A stretch of 64,000 nucleotides of DNA from Closterium sp. Naga37s-1 (lineage: Eukaryota; Streptophyta; Zygnematophyceae; Desmidiales; Closteriaceae): contig CANJKZ010000461.1 in the NCBI GenBank assembly GCA_947471745.1, positions 935,001 to 999,000 on the forward strand. The letters run 5' to 3'. The translations under genes were made by a program, and so were the position numbers. Below the pieces are notes generated by a model that did not search any database, was not told where the DNA came from, and saw nothing but the letters and a program-made list of their open reading frames with translations. This document shows positions 18,742 through 28,654 of this stretch, one piece after another. Every line of letters begins with the position of its first letter. Position 1 is the first letter of the stretch.

Positions 18742-21700
18742 CTACGCCGCCGTGCTGTCCTTGCCCGCTCTGCCCTTCTTCCCCTTCTTCCCCGAGCTGT
18801 CCTTGCCCTGCTTGCCCCTCTGCCCCTTCCTCCCCCTGTGTTCGATATCGTAGGCCATCTGCGCGTCAAGCGGCACCGCGATGCCGATCTTCTTGAGTTT
18901 CGGCCCATCCACGGGGCACATTCCCCAGAACGCCATGGTCTCCACCGTCGCTCGTGCGATCACTTCGGCTTCGACTTCAACATCCATCCCCGGATAGGCC
19001 CTCCCCAGAGCGGTAGACTGCAGCGACGGTGCGACGTTGTGCGCAACCTCCCCGAGGGGTTGCTGCCTGCTAATCGCGGCCTCCAGCACCGCCTTCATGA
19101 CCTTCTTGAACTCATCGGCGGTCTTCTCGCTCGCACCGACCACCATCGCCGCCGCCTTCCCTTCGCGCACAGCATCGGCCACCTGGGCGGCGTCGCCCTC
19201 GACTAAGCACCACAGGGCGCAAGCGGAGGCCGATAGCGCCTGTGCCACCATCGCCGTCGTCGCATCCGTGGCGCCCTCCTTCCTCGCCGTGGCAGCAGCG
19301 ACTTTCCCATACGCAGCGCACAGGGACACGCGGGCTATCATGGCCGACATCATTGCATCCGACTTCTCCTGCCCTTCCTTCGTCTCGGCATCGACGGGGA
19401 ACCAGATCGCCGGCAAGAGCGCGTCGTGGTGCGCATCGCCTGATGTCTTGTACGCACGATACCCGCCGAGAATCTCATCGAACCTGTCACGCAAACACAC
19501 GAAACAGGACGACCATTAGAGACCCCGACGTCGACGTCATCACTTGGCCGACGTGTATCCGACTTACCGTATCTTTGGGAGGAACGCGCCCCGTGCCCAT
19601 ATCACCGTCCACATCCCAGTCGGCAAGACCCTGACCTCCTCCCACACCGACCTCCACTCCTTCAGCACGGTTTCCTCCAAGCCGGTGAGCTCGGCCATGA
19701 GGATGGGGCTGACGTAACCGTCGTAGAGGAGGTACACAATCGAGTGAAGGTACGCCAGCTCCATCTTGTCGCGCGACTTGCCGATGTATCGACTCTCGTT
19801 CCCGACCACCTTAATCTCGCCCACCCACCCTTGCTTGTCGCCCGTGGTGTCGTGGCGGATGCCATGACCCTTCCGTTCTTTCAGCTTCACCTTCTCCTCC
19901 TCCTTCGCCTCCTCCTCCTCCTCCTCCTCCTCCTCCTCCTCCTCCTCCTCCTCCTCCTCCTCTTCCTCCTCCTCCTCCTCCTCCTCCTCCTCCTCCTCCT
20001 CCTCCTCCTCCTCCTCCTCCTCCACCTCCTCCTCCTCCTCCTCCTTCTCCTTCTCCTTCTCCTTCTCCTTCTCCTTCTTCTCCTTCTCCTTCTCCTTCTC
20101 CTTCTCCTTCTCCTTCTCCTTCTCCTTCTCCTTCTCCTTCTCCTTCTCCTTCTCCTTCTCCTTCTCCTTCTCCTTCTCCTTCTCCTTCTCCTTCTCCTTC
20201 TCCTTCTCCTCCTTCTCCTTCTCCTTCCCTTTCTCCACCGACTTTGTCGCCGACGTCGCCCGTGTTTTCCTCTGCGAGCTCTGCCTCCCTTTCCCGGTAT
20301 CGACCGTCCCCTTCCGTTTCGCCTTTCCCGCGCCGACAGCAGCAGTGGTTGTCTTTGGCGCCGCTGTACTACCGGGGGGACTCGCCGAGTGCTCCACATG
20401 CGCCGAGTCCGAGATGGCCAGAACAGGGGGCTGCTCGGGGCGTTTTACCGCTTCCAACAGGTCCTGGATGGCAGCGATGTCGGCGTCGTTGTGGCCTTTC
20501 GCCGCCTGTGCAGGGTCAACGGATCCGCCGCCGGTGGCTAGCGCTGCACTCACGCCCTTCTCCGCCACCTCATCAACAGTAGCTGCACCGAGTGTGGGTG
20601 CAGCCACGGTTACCGACGTCGGCGTCGCGCTTCGGCTGGCTTCCGGCTGAGCCCGTGCTGCCCCTGCCGCGGTACGTGCGCCTAACCGGGCGCGAAGCAA
20701 GGCGGACTTTGGGTCCACAGGAGGACGGGCGGCGATGATAGGAGCGGTAGGTGGGGCACTGGACGTTGTGGCGGCGACCTGCGGAGTGCTCGAGCGACGT
20801 GCTGTTTTGGCCGGAGCGGCACCGACCAAGGGAGGCTGCCGCACGTCCCCGCGATGGGCCTCCATGCGGCGGAGCATTTCCCTGAGCGCGTTCTCCTTTG
20901 GGCCGGGCGGACCAGCGCGGTTAGCCGCAGCATCCTCCGCGTCGCCCTTGGCGGCAGACGGGCCTGCTGGTGCTGGAGCTGGAGTAGCCGCAAGGGACGG
21001 CCCATCGTTGTTTGCGGCTGACGGGGCGACCGGCGCGCTACTAGCCGCAGGGGGTTTGCGGGGAATCGACGTGGTCCCCGCCACCCCGACAGGCGGTCCC
21101 TTCACGGTTTTGGCGCCGCCATCTATCGCCGTTGGTGCGGTTGCTAGACTGTGGGGCTTCTCGGCGACCAATGGCGGGGCTGTTGGTCCAGCCGCTTGAG
21201 CGGCAACCTGGTCGGCAGGGCCCCCCTGCGCAGTCCTGATTCCATCGCCCTTGCTGTGCGTCTTTAGCACCGTTGCCCCCTTCTTCTTGAGCTGGTCGAC
21301 CACGCTCGTACCTCCGCTCCCATCGGCTCCCTTGCCCCGCGAGCCGCCGGGACCCACCTGGCCGACGCCGCGGCTCCCATCGTCTCCCTTGCTCCGCTTA
21401 GGGTTCACGCTCAACGCATCATCTCCGCCGCCCCCCCTTTTATGGCCCTGCTTGTCCGCCTCGTTGGCCGACGGCGACGACCCACGCCGACCAGGTGCCA
21501 CGTTGCCGATCACCTCGGTCATGAGCTTTAACCCGGACGCAACAAACGACTGCTGGGTGGCCTCAGTCACCGCCTTCAACACTTCCGCCTTGAACGCCTT
21601 CATGAGCTCGTCCGAGAAGGCTGGCGGTGGGGCGGGCGGCGTGGGCGGCGGCACGGCGACGCGTTGAGTTACCGCGGCGGCGATGTTGGTCTGCGCGGCG

Positions 21701-24293
21701 ACTAGGTGCTTCGAAATGTAGTCCTCCAACCCCTTCCTCGCATCGCCCACCACCGCTTCCACGTGTTTGCCCATGGTGACGACCGCCGTCGCACGTTCCG
21801 CCGCCATAAACCCCTCCGGATTCTCGAGATCGTCCAACCAGCTCTCCGCCCTTTCGGCGTACGCCTTCATCGAATCCCATGCTTCACCCATGTCGGCGGT
21901 GACCCTCTCCGTGACGGTCGTCGCCATGGTCAAGGACGCGTCCATTAGCCGACTCGCCGCGTCCGCGTCGGAGGCGGCGACCTGGTCGGCCAACGACCTC
22001 AGCTTGTCCACGAGGCTGCCTATCCCCAACGCAAACCTGTCCACCCGACCCCTCTCCACTCCGAGCGCCGTCTCCAGACGAGCATTTTCAGCCCTCAACC
22101 ACCTGTTCTCCTGTCGCAGCTGCACGACGACGGTCGGCGGTGCCTGCTGACCAGCTGCGGAGGAACCGGGTTGACGGCCCGCCTCTACCGCTCCACCCCG
22201 GCGTTCCACCCCGGCGTTCCCTGCAGTGGGCTCCACGCCCGTCTGCATCGGGGCCGCGGCGTCGTCCTCCACCTCCGCGTCGCCAACCACAATGCCCACG
22301 TGAGCCTCCTCACCGCCGAATTTCTCCACGTCGGCATCCTCCCCTCCCTCGTACACACCATCCGCCGACTTCCCGCCCGTTCCCTCCAAGGCCGCCGTCG
22401 CCGTGGCCTCCAGGGCCGCCGCCGCCGCCGCTCCCTCCAGGTCCTCCTAGTCGAATTCGACCCACGGGAACTCTACCACCTCCTCCCCCACTTGCTGCTT
22501 CTCCCCCGACTCCTCCACCACCACCAGCTCCTCCTCCTCCTCCTCCTTCTCCTGCCCCTGCTCACGCTCCTCACGCTCCCCCTCGTTATCATCCTGATCG
22601 TCGGTGTCATCCTCCTCCTCCTCCTCTTCCTTCTCCTGCCCCTTCTCACGCTCCTCACGCTCCTCCTCGTTATCATCCTGATCATCGGTGCCATCCTCCT
22701 CCTCCTCCTCCTCCTCCTCTTCCTGATCCGCGGTCCGCGCCACCGCCCTTCCTGCCTCTTCATCTGCCTTGTCGACGCCGCCTCTGGCCTCTCCGCTGGT
22801 GTCGGCGACACCGACTGCTTGGGATGCCGAAAGGAGCTCCGCGGCGTCGTCGTCACAGGCGCCGGCAGCCAGTCCGACATGGCCCGACCGTTTGCGAGCG
22901 ACGTGTTCCTTTATGAATGTGATCATCCTATTCCGCAGCTCCTTCAACCCCGAAACGCGGACCTTGTCCATGCTGGTCGCCCTTCGACGGTCGGCGCCGG
23001 TCAGGCGATCCATCCTCTTCACCACCCAGCACAGCGCGCTCATTGATAGGAGGCCAGAGCCCGCGTCGCTGTCCCGGACGGTGTCGCGCACTTTCTGCAC
23101 ACAACAGTCCAGGGCATACAACACATTCTGCATCATTCCAAAGTCGGCAATGGCACCGCGCAAGGACGGTAAAACGATCGGAACTCACATCTCGAACGGG
23201 TTCATCGCAGTCGGCGAGCCTGTCCGTCACCTCATCATCAGAAGGCTTCGGCCACTCCCACTGCCTACCCTCGCGGCCGAGCTTGGCCAGGACCGCCGCC
23301 CGGAAAAACCTGAAGCAACATGGCACATTTCGTCAGTACGTTTGCTTTACGCTCAGCGGCGAAATTGCCTGCATCGTCGACTACACACTATCGAGCTCAC
23401 TTCAGCACGCGGATCGCCTCGTCGCGGTGCCACTGCTTCACGGTCTGCGGGTCAAAGTGCCGGACCGAGGTCCTGATCGTCTCCCCCCCGGCCCGCAACA
23501 AGTCGCCGGGGTACAGGATGACCACGACGCTGCAATGTGCTCCTGGAAGCGGTGCGATGCTGCACAGGCAAGGCACCACGACGTCGTTCAGAACGTAGCA
23601 CCGACATGGGGTTCATGGCACACCATCATGACTTCGAACCGACTCACCTCGAATGCAGGGGGATAACAGCTACGTCGGCCTCGAAAACCGTAGCAAAGCA
23701 TGAGTGGTCTTCCTGGCCCATCGCCGCCCGAAGCACGCCGATTCCTATCGACCACAATCGCATGTTGGCCGGCGCCGCGCGACTCCATGCGTGCCTGCAC
23801 GCATGCATGGGTAGTAGAGGTGAGTGAGGAGGTGCAAGGCACGACGGTGGACACGTGAGTTCTGGAACCGACAACTGACGGGGATGGCGATAGTACGACG
23901 GGAACCACCGTCGCGACGTTGTAATCAATGGCGCCGACCGATGCGGGCACCGACCTACTGTAGTAATGTAATCGGAGTCCGGTGCCGACACTGACCTACG
24001 GCTGTGTGCCTCATCGAGTAGTGGTCTAAACCCTAACAACGTCGACCAAGACGTGGGACAACCCTAACAACGTCGACCGGCAATGTATCCAGAGGTCGAC
24101 GCCGACATCCCAATACGGACACTCACTTGAGGCCGAATCCCAAGCAACGGGCGTTGAACTCTAGCCTATGGTCTACGAGGATGGCGTAGTCGTGTTCCTC
24201 GAGATAGGAAGTGAGTCCACTACCCAGGTCGAGATACAGAGGGAAGTCCTGCGAAGTCGGCGTCACCTCGCCGACTTTCTGGTCGGCCGCCAT
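18742..24293 (-). CDS. Large partner protein of the Crypton-like element, unknown family (seven exons)
   Basis: I do not recognise this protein. Exons on the minus strand are 24127-24293 (ATG at 24291-24293), 23648-23794, 23401-23559, 23189-23309, 19568-23127 and 18742-19483. All joins are GT-AG and keep phase, strong evidence for a real gene. The 19568-23127 exon has one in-frame TAG at 22447-22449 with the frame open for hundreds of codons on both sides. It may be two genes, a hidden intron, read-through, or a damaged single gene. The N-terminal part is globular (YPGDLLRAGGETIRTS, DEAIRVLKFFRAAVLAKL). Next come an acidic duplicated tract, a coiled coil (QLRQENRWLRAENARLE), an Ala/Pro-rich region, a Lys-Glu/poly-Glu tract, then a compact part (YLHSIVYLLYDGYVSPILMAEL) and a basic tail. 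Its position facing the recombinase suggests a mobility or chromatin role, but this is not shown. Confidence 0.68.
19897..20233 (-). repeat. Poly-Glu and Lys-Glu coding simple repeat
   Basis: The plus strand is (CTC)n at 19897-20040 and (CTCCTT)n at 20041-20230, almost pure pyrimidine for about 330 bases. On the minus strand it encodes poly-Glu and then alternating Lys-Glu inside the large partner gene. Frames on the plus strand (poly-Leu) and the third frame (poly-Arg) are by-products. Confidence 0.95.
22517..22734 (-). repeat. Duplicated acidic coding unit
   Basis: A unit of about 105 bases encoding a Glu run, then TDDQDDNE and EREEREKGQEKE, occurs twice in tandem in the partner gene, with a few substitutions (EREERE / GEREER, KGQEK / QGQEK). 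Confidence 0.85.
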
Positions 24294-24299
24294 GACGGG

Positions 24300-25144
24300 G
24301 AAGGGAAGCGGCTACAGGCTAAGGGACGTGAATGTGGGAGAAGGCGCAGAGCTGGGAAAAAAATGGAAAGGTAAACGAGATGCCGAAAATGAGGAGCGAC
24401 GCCCCCTTCCACCAAGAAAAGGGGGTCGGTGCACGAGGTGCCTGGCTCGGCAGGGTTTGGCGGGCTCGTGCACAAGTGGCACAAGTTCTCATTCGCCGCC
24501 GAGCCAGCAAGTCGATGTCACGTCCCCTGGCCTCGGTCGGCCATGGGACGCAAATTCGCATGCGCGCGGGGCATCCGACACGTGTCGACTTCGCACCGGA
24601 TCGCGAAAAATGTGCGCCGCGAAGCGAACGAAATCGAATTCGCAACGTCCGAAATTCTGCATGTACCCGATGCGAACTCACGGGCGAACACGTGGCGTCA
24701 CCGCATCGGATCGCGAAATTGTCGATCGTCCCGAGGGGTGCACCCGAATTTCGCCGGGCCCTCGCCTGCCCGGCCGGGCAGGTCGCGAGGGTTACTAGGG
24801 CTTCGCGGGCAACATGAACCCGTGGGCTGCCTTCGCGCGAGGGTTACTTTCCCTCGCGCGAGGGGTCGCCAGCTCGCCGACCCCACCCGGTAACGTGAGG
24901 CGCTGTTCATTTTCGGAGCGGGGTTGCGGGGCGGCGGTCGTGCGCCCGGCCCAGCCCTGGGCCAGGCTGGCGGGCCCGCACGCGCGTCAGTCGCCCGCCC
25001 CGTCAGCCCCGGCTCCGACGACCCCCCTCGACGACACTGGCAATTCCATCCTGTCGACCGAATTGCGCTGGGATGTTCGGGGCGAGATTGTAGGCCGAAC
25101 CAGCTAACGCATGATGCTTTAAAGCCCGTGTACAGCATGATAAT
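24300..25144. other. Hairpin-rich, GC-rich right flank of the Crypton-like element
   Basis: No gene is recognised. CGGATCGCGAAA occurs twice (near 24598 and 24706). CTGCCCGGCCGGGCAG with CCCTCGC/GCGAGGG outer arms forms a hairpin at 24759-24791. CGCGCGAGGG at 24834-24843 pairs with 24851-24860. CGCGAGGGTTACT is repeated at 24784 and 24836. The minus-strand promoter of the partner gene should lie in the first few hundred bases. Confidence 0.6.
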
Positions 25145-25173
25145 TTTCAAGTTCAAGATTCTTGAACTTGAAA
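25145..25173. repeat. 29-nt near-perfect palindrome
   Basis: TTTCAAGTTCAAGA and its exact reverse complement are separated by a single T. It could form a tight hairpin or be a symmetric protein site. Confidence 0.9.
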
Positions 25174-26075
25174 TCGCCAAATACAGGGTTACCCTACTTT
25201 GTTTGAGAGAACTCTCGCGACTCTGGGACAATGCCTAGCGACAACCTCTCCTGGTTGGCTTTTGTGTCCAGTCCAGGGCTGTCGATTGGTTTTAGGCCAA
25301 CACTTGATTGGCTGAGGTCCCCTATTTCCAGTCCTGAAAATTCCGGGAAGCGACTCTTTCCAACCCTTAAGCGTCCGGGAAAGGCCCCATCTTAACACTT
25401 GAATTCAGGGCAACGCTTTAGCGATCAGGGCATGATTTTCCCTTAACATTCACAAGCGTGCTCTCCTCTAACACTGGAAGCCGTGATTGTCTCAAATTGC
25501 TAACTACCCTTTCATCAAAATTGAAGTGGTAGACTTGCGGCTCTAACAAGGGGTGGGGTGGGGGACAAGGGGGGTGGAGAGTGGGGGTGGGCTCCGGGAA
25601 AGGCCCCAAACTTGTACGGCGAATCAAGGCAAGCCCCCAAGTGCGCCCTGTAAGAATCAGGGGAAGGCCCTGACGACGCCCTTTAGAATTCGGACCCTTA
25701 GCGATGTCAGTCCTGAATGTTCAGGGCATTAAGGGCAAATGCCCTTGAACCGTCAGCCCTGGTCCAGTCGCAAAACTGAGGCGCTCGTCGCTCAGGTTGG
25801 ATCACTAATTACCTCTCACATATCTTGAACACCTAGTAGTACTCATAACCGGCCTACTCCCTCGCGTAAGTAGAAAGCGGTAGCAGTGAGAAGACCTAAA
25901 AAAAAATCACATGCTTTGATAAGCCTCTGGTGTCCACTAAACGGGGCTTTACGGTAATTTGAGTGGGGAGATATAATACGCTGCTACAACTTGCGCGGCG
26001 GCGGAGCTCGCTGTTAGGTCGAGCGGGACCGGAAATCTGATTATGGGTTGTGTGAGTTGGCGAAATCCATTGTTT
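25174..26075. other. Gene-free stretch left of copia A
   Basis: No coding region with family likeness is seen. Words such as TCAGGGCA recur (25411, 25424, 25720). The last bases, 26071-26075 TGTTT, are the left target-site duplication of the next element. Confidence 0.5.
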
Positions 26076-26205
26076 TGTCAAACTTATATTCTATAGTCTG
26101 TGTAGGCTGTAGTGGGGTAGTTCCTATGGGGTACAACATTTTAGGGTTTCCTACTTGTACTCCTCATGCTGCTCAATGCAATCATTCCTCGTTCTATTAT
26201 TCACA
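26076..26205 (+). repeat. 5' LTR of copia A
   Basis: 130 bp, TG...CA ends, followed directly by the tRNA-Met-type primer site. Confidence 0.95.
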
Positions 26206-26269
26206 TGGTTTCAGAGCAGGTTCCCTAGTGGGAACGATTTTTTTTTTAGGGCCCACCACTGAAAATTTC

Positions 26270-26870
26270 CTACCTGCCCGAAGCGCGCTGTCGCGCCTGC
26301 CTCACCTGCGCCGTCGCGCGCCCTGCCCTGCTGTCGCGCTAGTCGCGACCCTGCCTTAGCCGCCCGTCGCGGCCCTGCCTTGTCGCCGCCCGTCGCGGCC
26401 TGATCCGCCGCCCGTCGCGGCCCTGCTTTGCCGCCCGTCGCGGCCCTTCCCTGTCGCCCTACGTCGCGGCCCTGCCCTGCCGCCCTACGTCGCGGCTCTG
26501 CCCTGCCGCCCCACGTCGCGGCCCCTGACCTGCAGCCGCTGTCGCGGCCCCTGACCTGCAGCCGATGTCGCGGCCCTCGCCGTCGCGTCCTGCCCTGCAG
26601 CAGCCGTCGCGCCTGCAGCCGCCGTCGCGGCCTCACCGTCGCGGCCGACGCAGTCGCCGCCGTTGCGGCCCCGCCGTCGCGCCTGCCCTGCTCGCCCCTG
26701 GTGAGCACCTGCCCTACGCGCGCTACCCGCGCTACCTGCAGGCCGAGCCGCGCCGCTCCTCCGAGCCGCGCCGCCCAGCCAAGCCGCGCCGCTCCGCCGA
26801 GCCGCGCCGCCCAGCCGAGCCGCACCGCCTACTGAGCCGCGCTGCCGTGCCCGCGCTGCTCCTGCTGCTT
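26270..26870 (+). repeat. GC-rich leader repeat of copia A
   Basis: Degenerate short tandem units rich in GTCGCGGCCCTGCCCTGC, then CGAGCCGCGCCGC and TGCTGCTTC triplets, fill the leader between primer site and gag. Copias C and D have similar leaders. Confidence 0.8.
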
Positions 26871-26914
26871 CTGCTGCTTCTGCTGCTACTGCTGCTACTG
26901 CTGCTACAGTCACT

Positions 26915-28654
26915 ATGGCTAGCCCTACAGTTCTTACCTTCGATGCTGAGGCTCGTGCCATTGACTTCAATGTCTGGGTTGATGATCTGCAGCTGTTTCT
27001 TCAGTGCGATAGTAAGGACAGTATCTCTCTTTTTGATCTCACGTCCGGCGCCTCTACTGCACCTGCTGCCGATACTGCCAGTACAGTTCGCTCGCAGTGG
27101 ACTACTCGTGACGCTGTTGCTCGCCTTGCTGTTCGTAGTCACCTGCCTTCTGCTGAGCGCGCGCACTTTGGTCAGTACAAGTCTGCTAAGTCTCTATATG
27201 ACGCTGTTGTAGCGCGCTACTCCTCCCCTGCCACTGCTACTCTCAGCCGCCTCATGCTACCGTACCTGTTCCCTGACCTGGCCGCCTTTGCTACAGTCGC
27301 TGACCTCATTACCCACCTCCGCACTAGTGACGCCCTCTACCGCGCTGCCCTTCCCTTCGAGTTCTGCGCCAAGAACCCCCCCCCCATGTACATCACTCTC
27401 TTCTACCTAGTCACCCGTCTCCCTGACTCCCTCTCTTCAGTCAGGGACCACTTTCTCTCCCTTTGCCCCACCGAGCTCACCGTTGACCTGCTGGAGGAGC
27501 GCCTCAGTGCAGTTGAGAAGAGTATAGTTGCTGTAGGTGCTTCTCGCGGCGACCCTCGCGCCCCTTTCTTTGAGGGGTGTTCCCTCGTTCCCCTTCTGCC
27601 CTCTGTTGCTTCTGCTGCTGCTGTCGAACTCGTTGGCACCGAGCAGGTCGGGGCTGTGTCTGCTCCTAGTGACAGGCGCCGCAGCGGCAAGGGCAAGGGG
27701 GGCAAGGGTGGTGGAGGGGACGGCGGGGGCGGCTGTGGTGGCGGTGGAGGAGGAGGCGGAGGGGGTGGGGGTGGAGGCAGGGGTGGTGGCGGGGGTGGAG
27801 GTGTCGGTGGTGGCGGTGGAGGTGGTGGAGGCAGCGGCAGCGGTGGTGGAGGCAGCGGCAGTGGTGGTGGAGGCGGTGGCAGCGGAGCTGGAGGTGGCGG
27901 CGGCGGTGGTGCTGGTCGGGGTGGAGCTGCGCAGCGTGGAGGCTTCGGCGGTCGCCAGCGCCAGCAGCAGCAGCTTTCCCGTGAGACCCCGTCGCCTCAG
28001 CAGCTTCGTGAGTGGTACGCTGGGCGTGGGAGGTCTGGGGGTGCTGGTCCCTGCACTTACGTTCTCCGCACCGGTGGTCGCCGTGGGGAGACGTGCGGAG
28101 GGCCACACACGTCGCAGCGTTGTTTCGGTCGCCTGTCTGACGCCTGGCGCGTGCAGTTTCCTGACGCTCCAAAGCTCCCTAGCTGGGCTGATCTGCTTAG
28201 GCAGAATGTTGATATCTTTGCTCTAGACTTTGATGCTATCCTTGCTGCCATGTATGCTGTGTCTACTAGTGCTGAGGGTGACTCTTACCTGTGTGTGCCG
28301 CCCGACCCAGGTATAGAGTCTACTGCTCTAGGTGCTGGTGAGGCTGCTGCTCTAGGTGCTAGCGAGTCTGCTGCTCCAGGTGCTGGTGAGTCTGCTCTCT
28401 CTAGTACTGCGCCTGCTGAGGCCTTACACACCTTCACACTTGACTCAGGTGCTTCCCGCTCCTTCTTTCGCTACAGCACCACACTCACGCCGCTCAGTCG
28501 GCCAGTTGCAGTCTCCCTGGCGGACCCCTCTGGGGGCCCCGTCCTTGCGCACTCCTCCACAGTCCTGCCGTGTCCGGCAGTCCCGTCTGGCTCACTGTCG
28601 AGTCTCCGCCTCCCCTCGTTCTCTACGAACTTGGTGAGTGGAGCTGACCTCTAG
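26915..28654 (+). CDS. Gag and start of protease of copia A
   Basis: The frame of 579 codons starts MASPTVLTFDAEARAI and has a copia-type Gag core (near AVVARYSSPATATLSRLMLP). A Gly-rich stretch at 27700-27940 follows, then SPQQLREWYAGRGRSGG and a Cys-His segment (C-X13-C-X3-H-X4-C) resembling a stretched zinc knuckle. Protease motif LDSGASRSFF is near 28440. Gag packages the element RNA in cytoplasmic particles. Confidence 0.85.
   Translation: MASPTVLTFDAEARAIDFNVWVDDLQLFLQCDSKDSISLFDLTSGASTAPAADTASTVRSQWTTRDAVARLAVRSHLPSAERAHFGQYKSAKSLYDAVVARYSSPATATLSRLMLPYLFPDLAAFATVADLITHLRTSDALYRAALPFEFCAKNPPPMYITLFYLVTRLPDSLSSVRDHFLSLCPTELTVDLLEERLSAVEKSIVAVGASRGDPRAPFFEGCSLVPLLPSVASAAAVELVGTEQVGAVSAPSDRRRSGKGKGGKGGGGDGGGGCGGGGGGGGGGGGGGRGGGGGGGVGGGGGGGGGSGSGGGGSGSGGGGGGSGAGGGGGGGAGRGGAAQRGGFGGRQRQQQQLSRETPSPQQLREWYAGRGRSGGAGPCTYVLRTGGRRGETCGGPHTSQRCFGRLSDAWRVQFPDAPKLPSWADLLRQNVDIFALDFDAILAAMYAVSTSAEGDSYLCVPPDPGIESTALGAGEAAALGASESAAPGAGESALSSTAPAEALHTFTLDSGASRSFFRYSTTLTPLSRPVAVSLADPSGGPVLAHSSTVLPCPAVPSGSLSSLRLPSFSTNLVSGADL

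Larger units (their letters stand above)
13773..24736. mobile_element. Large Crypton-like DNA transposon (ends tentative)
   Basis: The interval holds a tyrosine recombinase gene (plus) and a large partner gene (minus) facing each other, with 473 bases between their stops. Both have several short GT-AG introns, high GC and frequent CGACGCCGAC-type words. Cryptons are DNA transposons that move with a tyrosine recombinase and lack long terminal inverted repeats. The ends given are only a guess: CCTCGGGAATGTCGACAAT at 13773 matches the reverse complement of 24718-24736 at 16 of 19 bases, and hairpin-rich sequence lies just inside the left end and around the right end. The real ends could lie several hundred bases either way. 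Confidence 0.55.

Noticed and set aside
19744-20541. Poly-Leu membrane protein on the plus strand
   Set aside because: Antisense reading of the Lys-Glu/poly-Glu tract of the partner gene.
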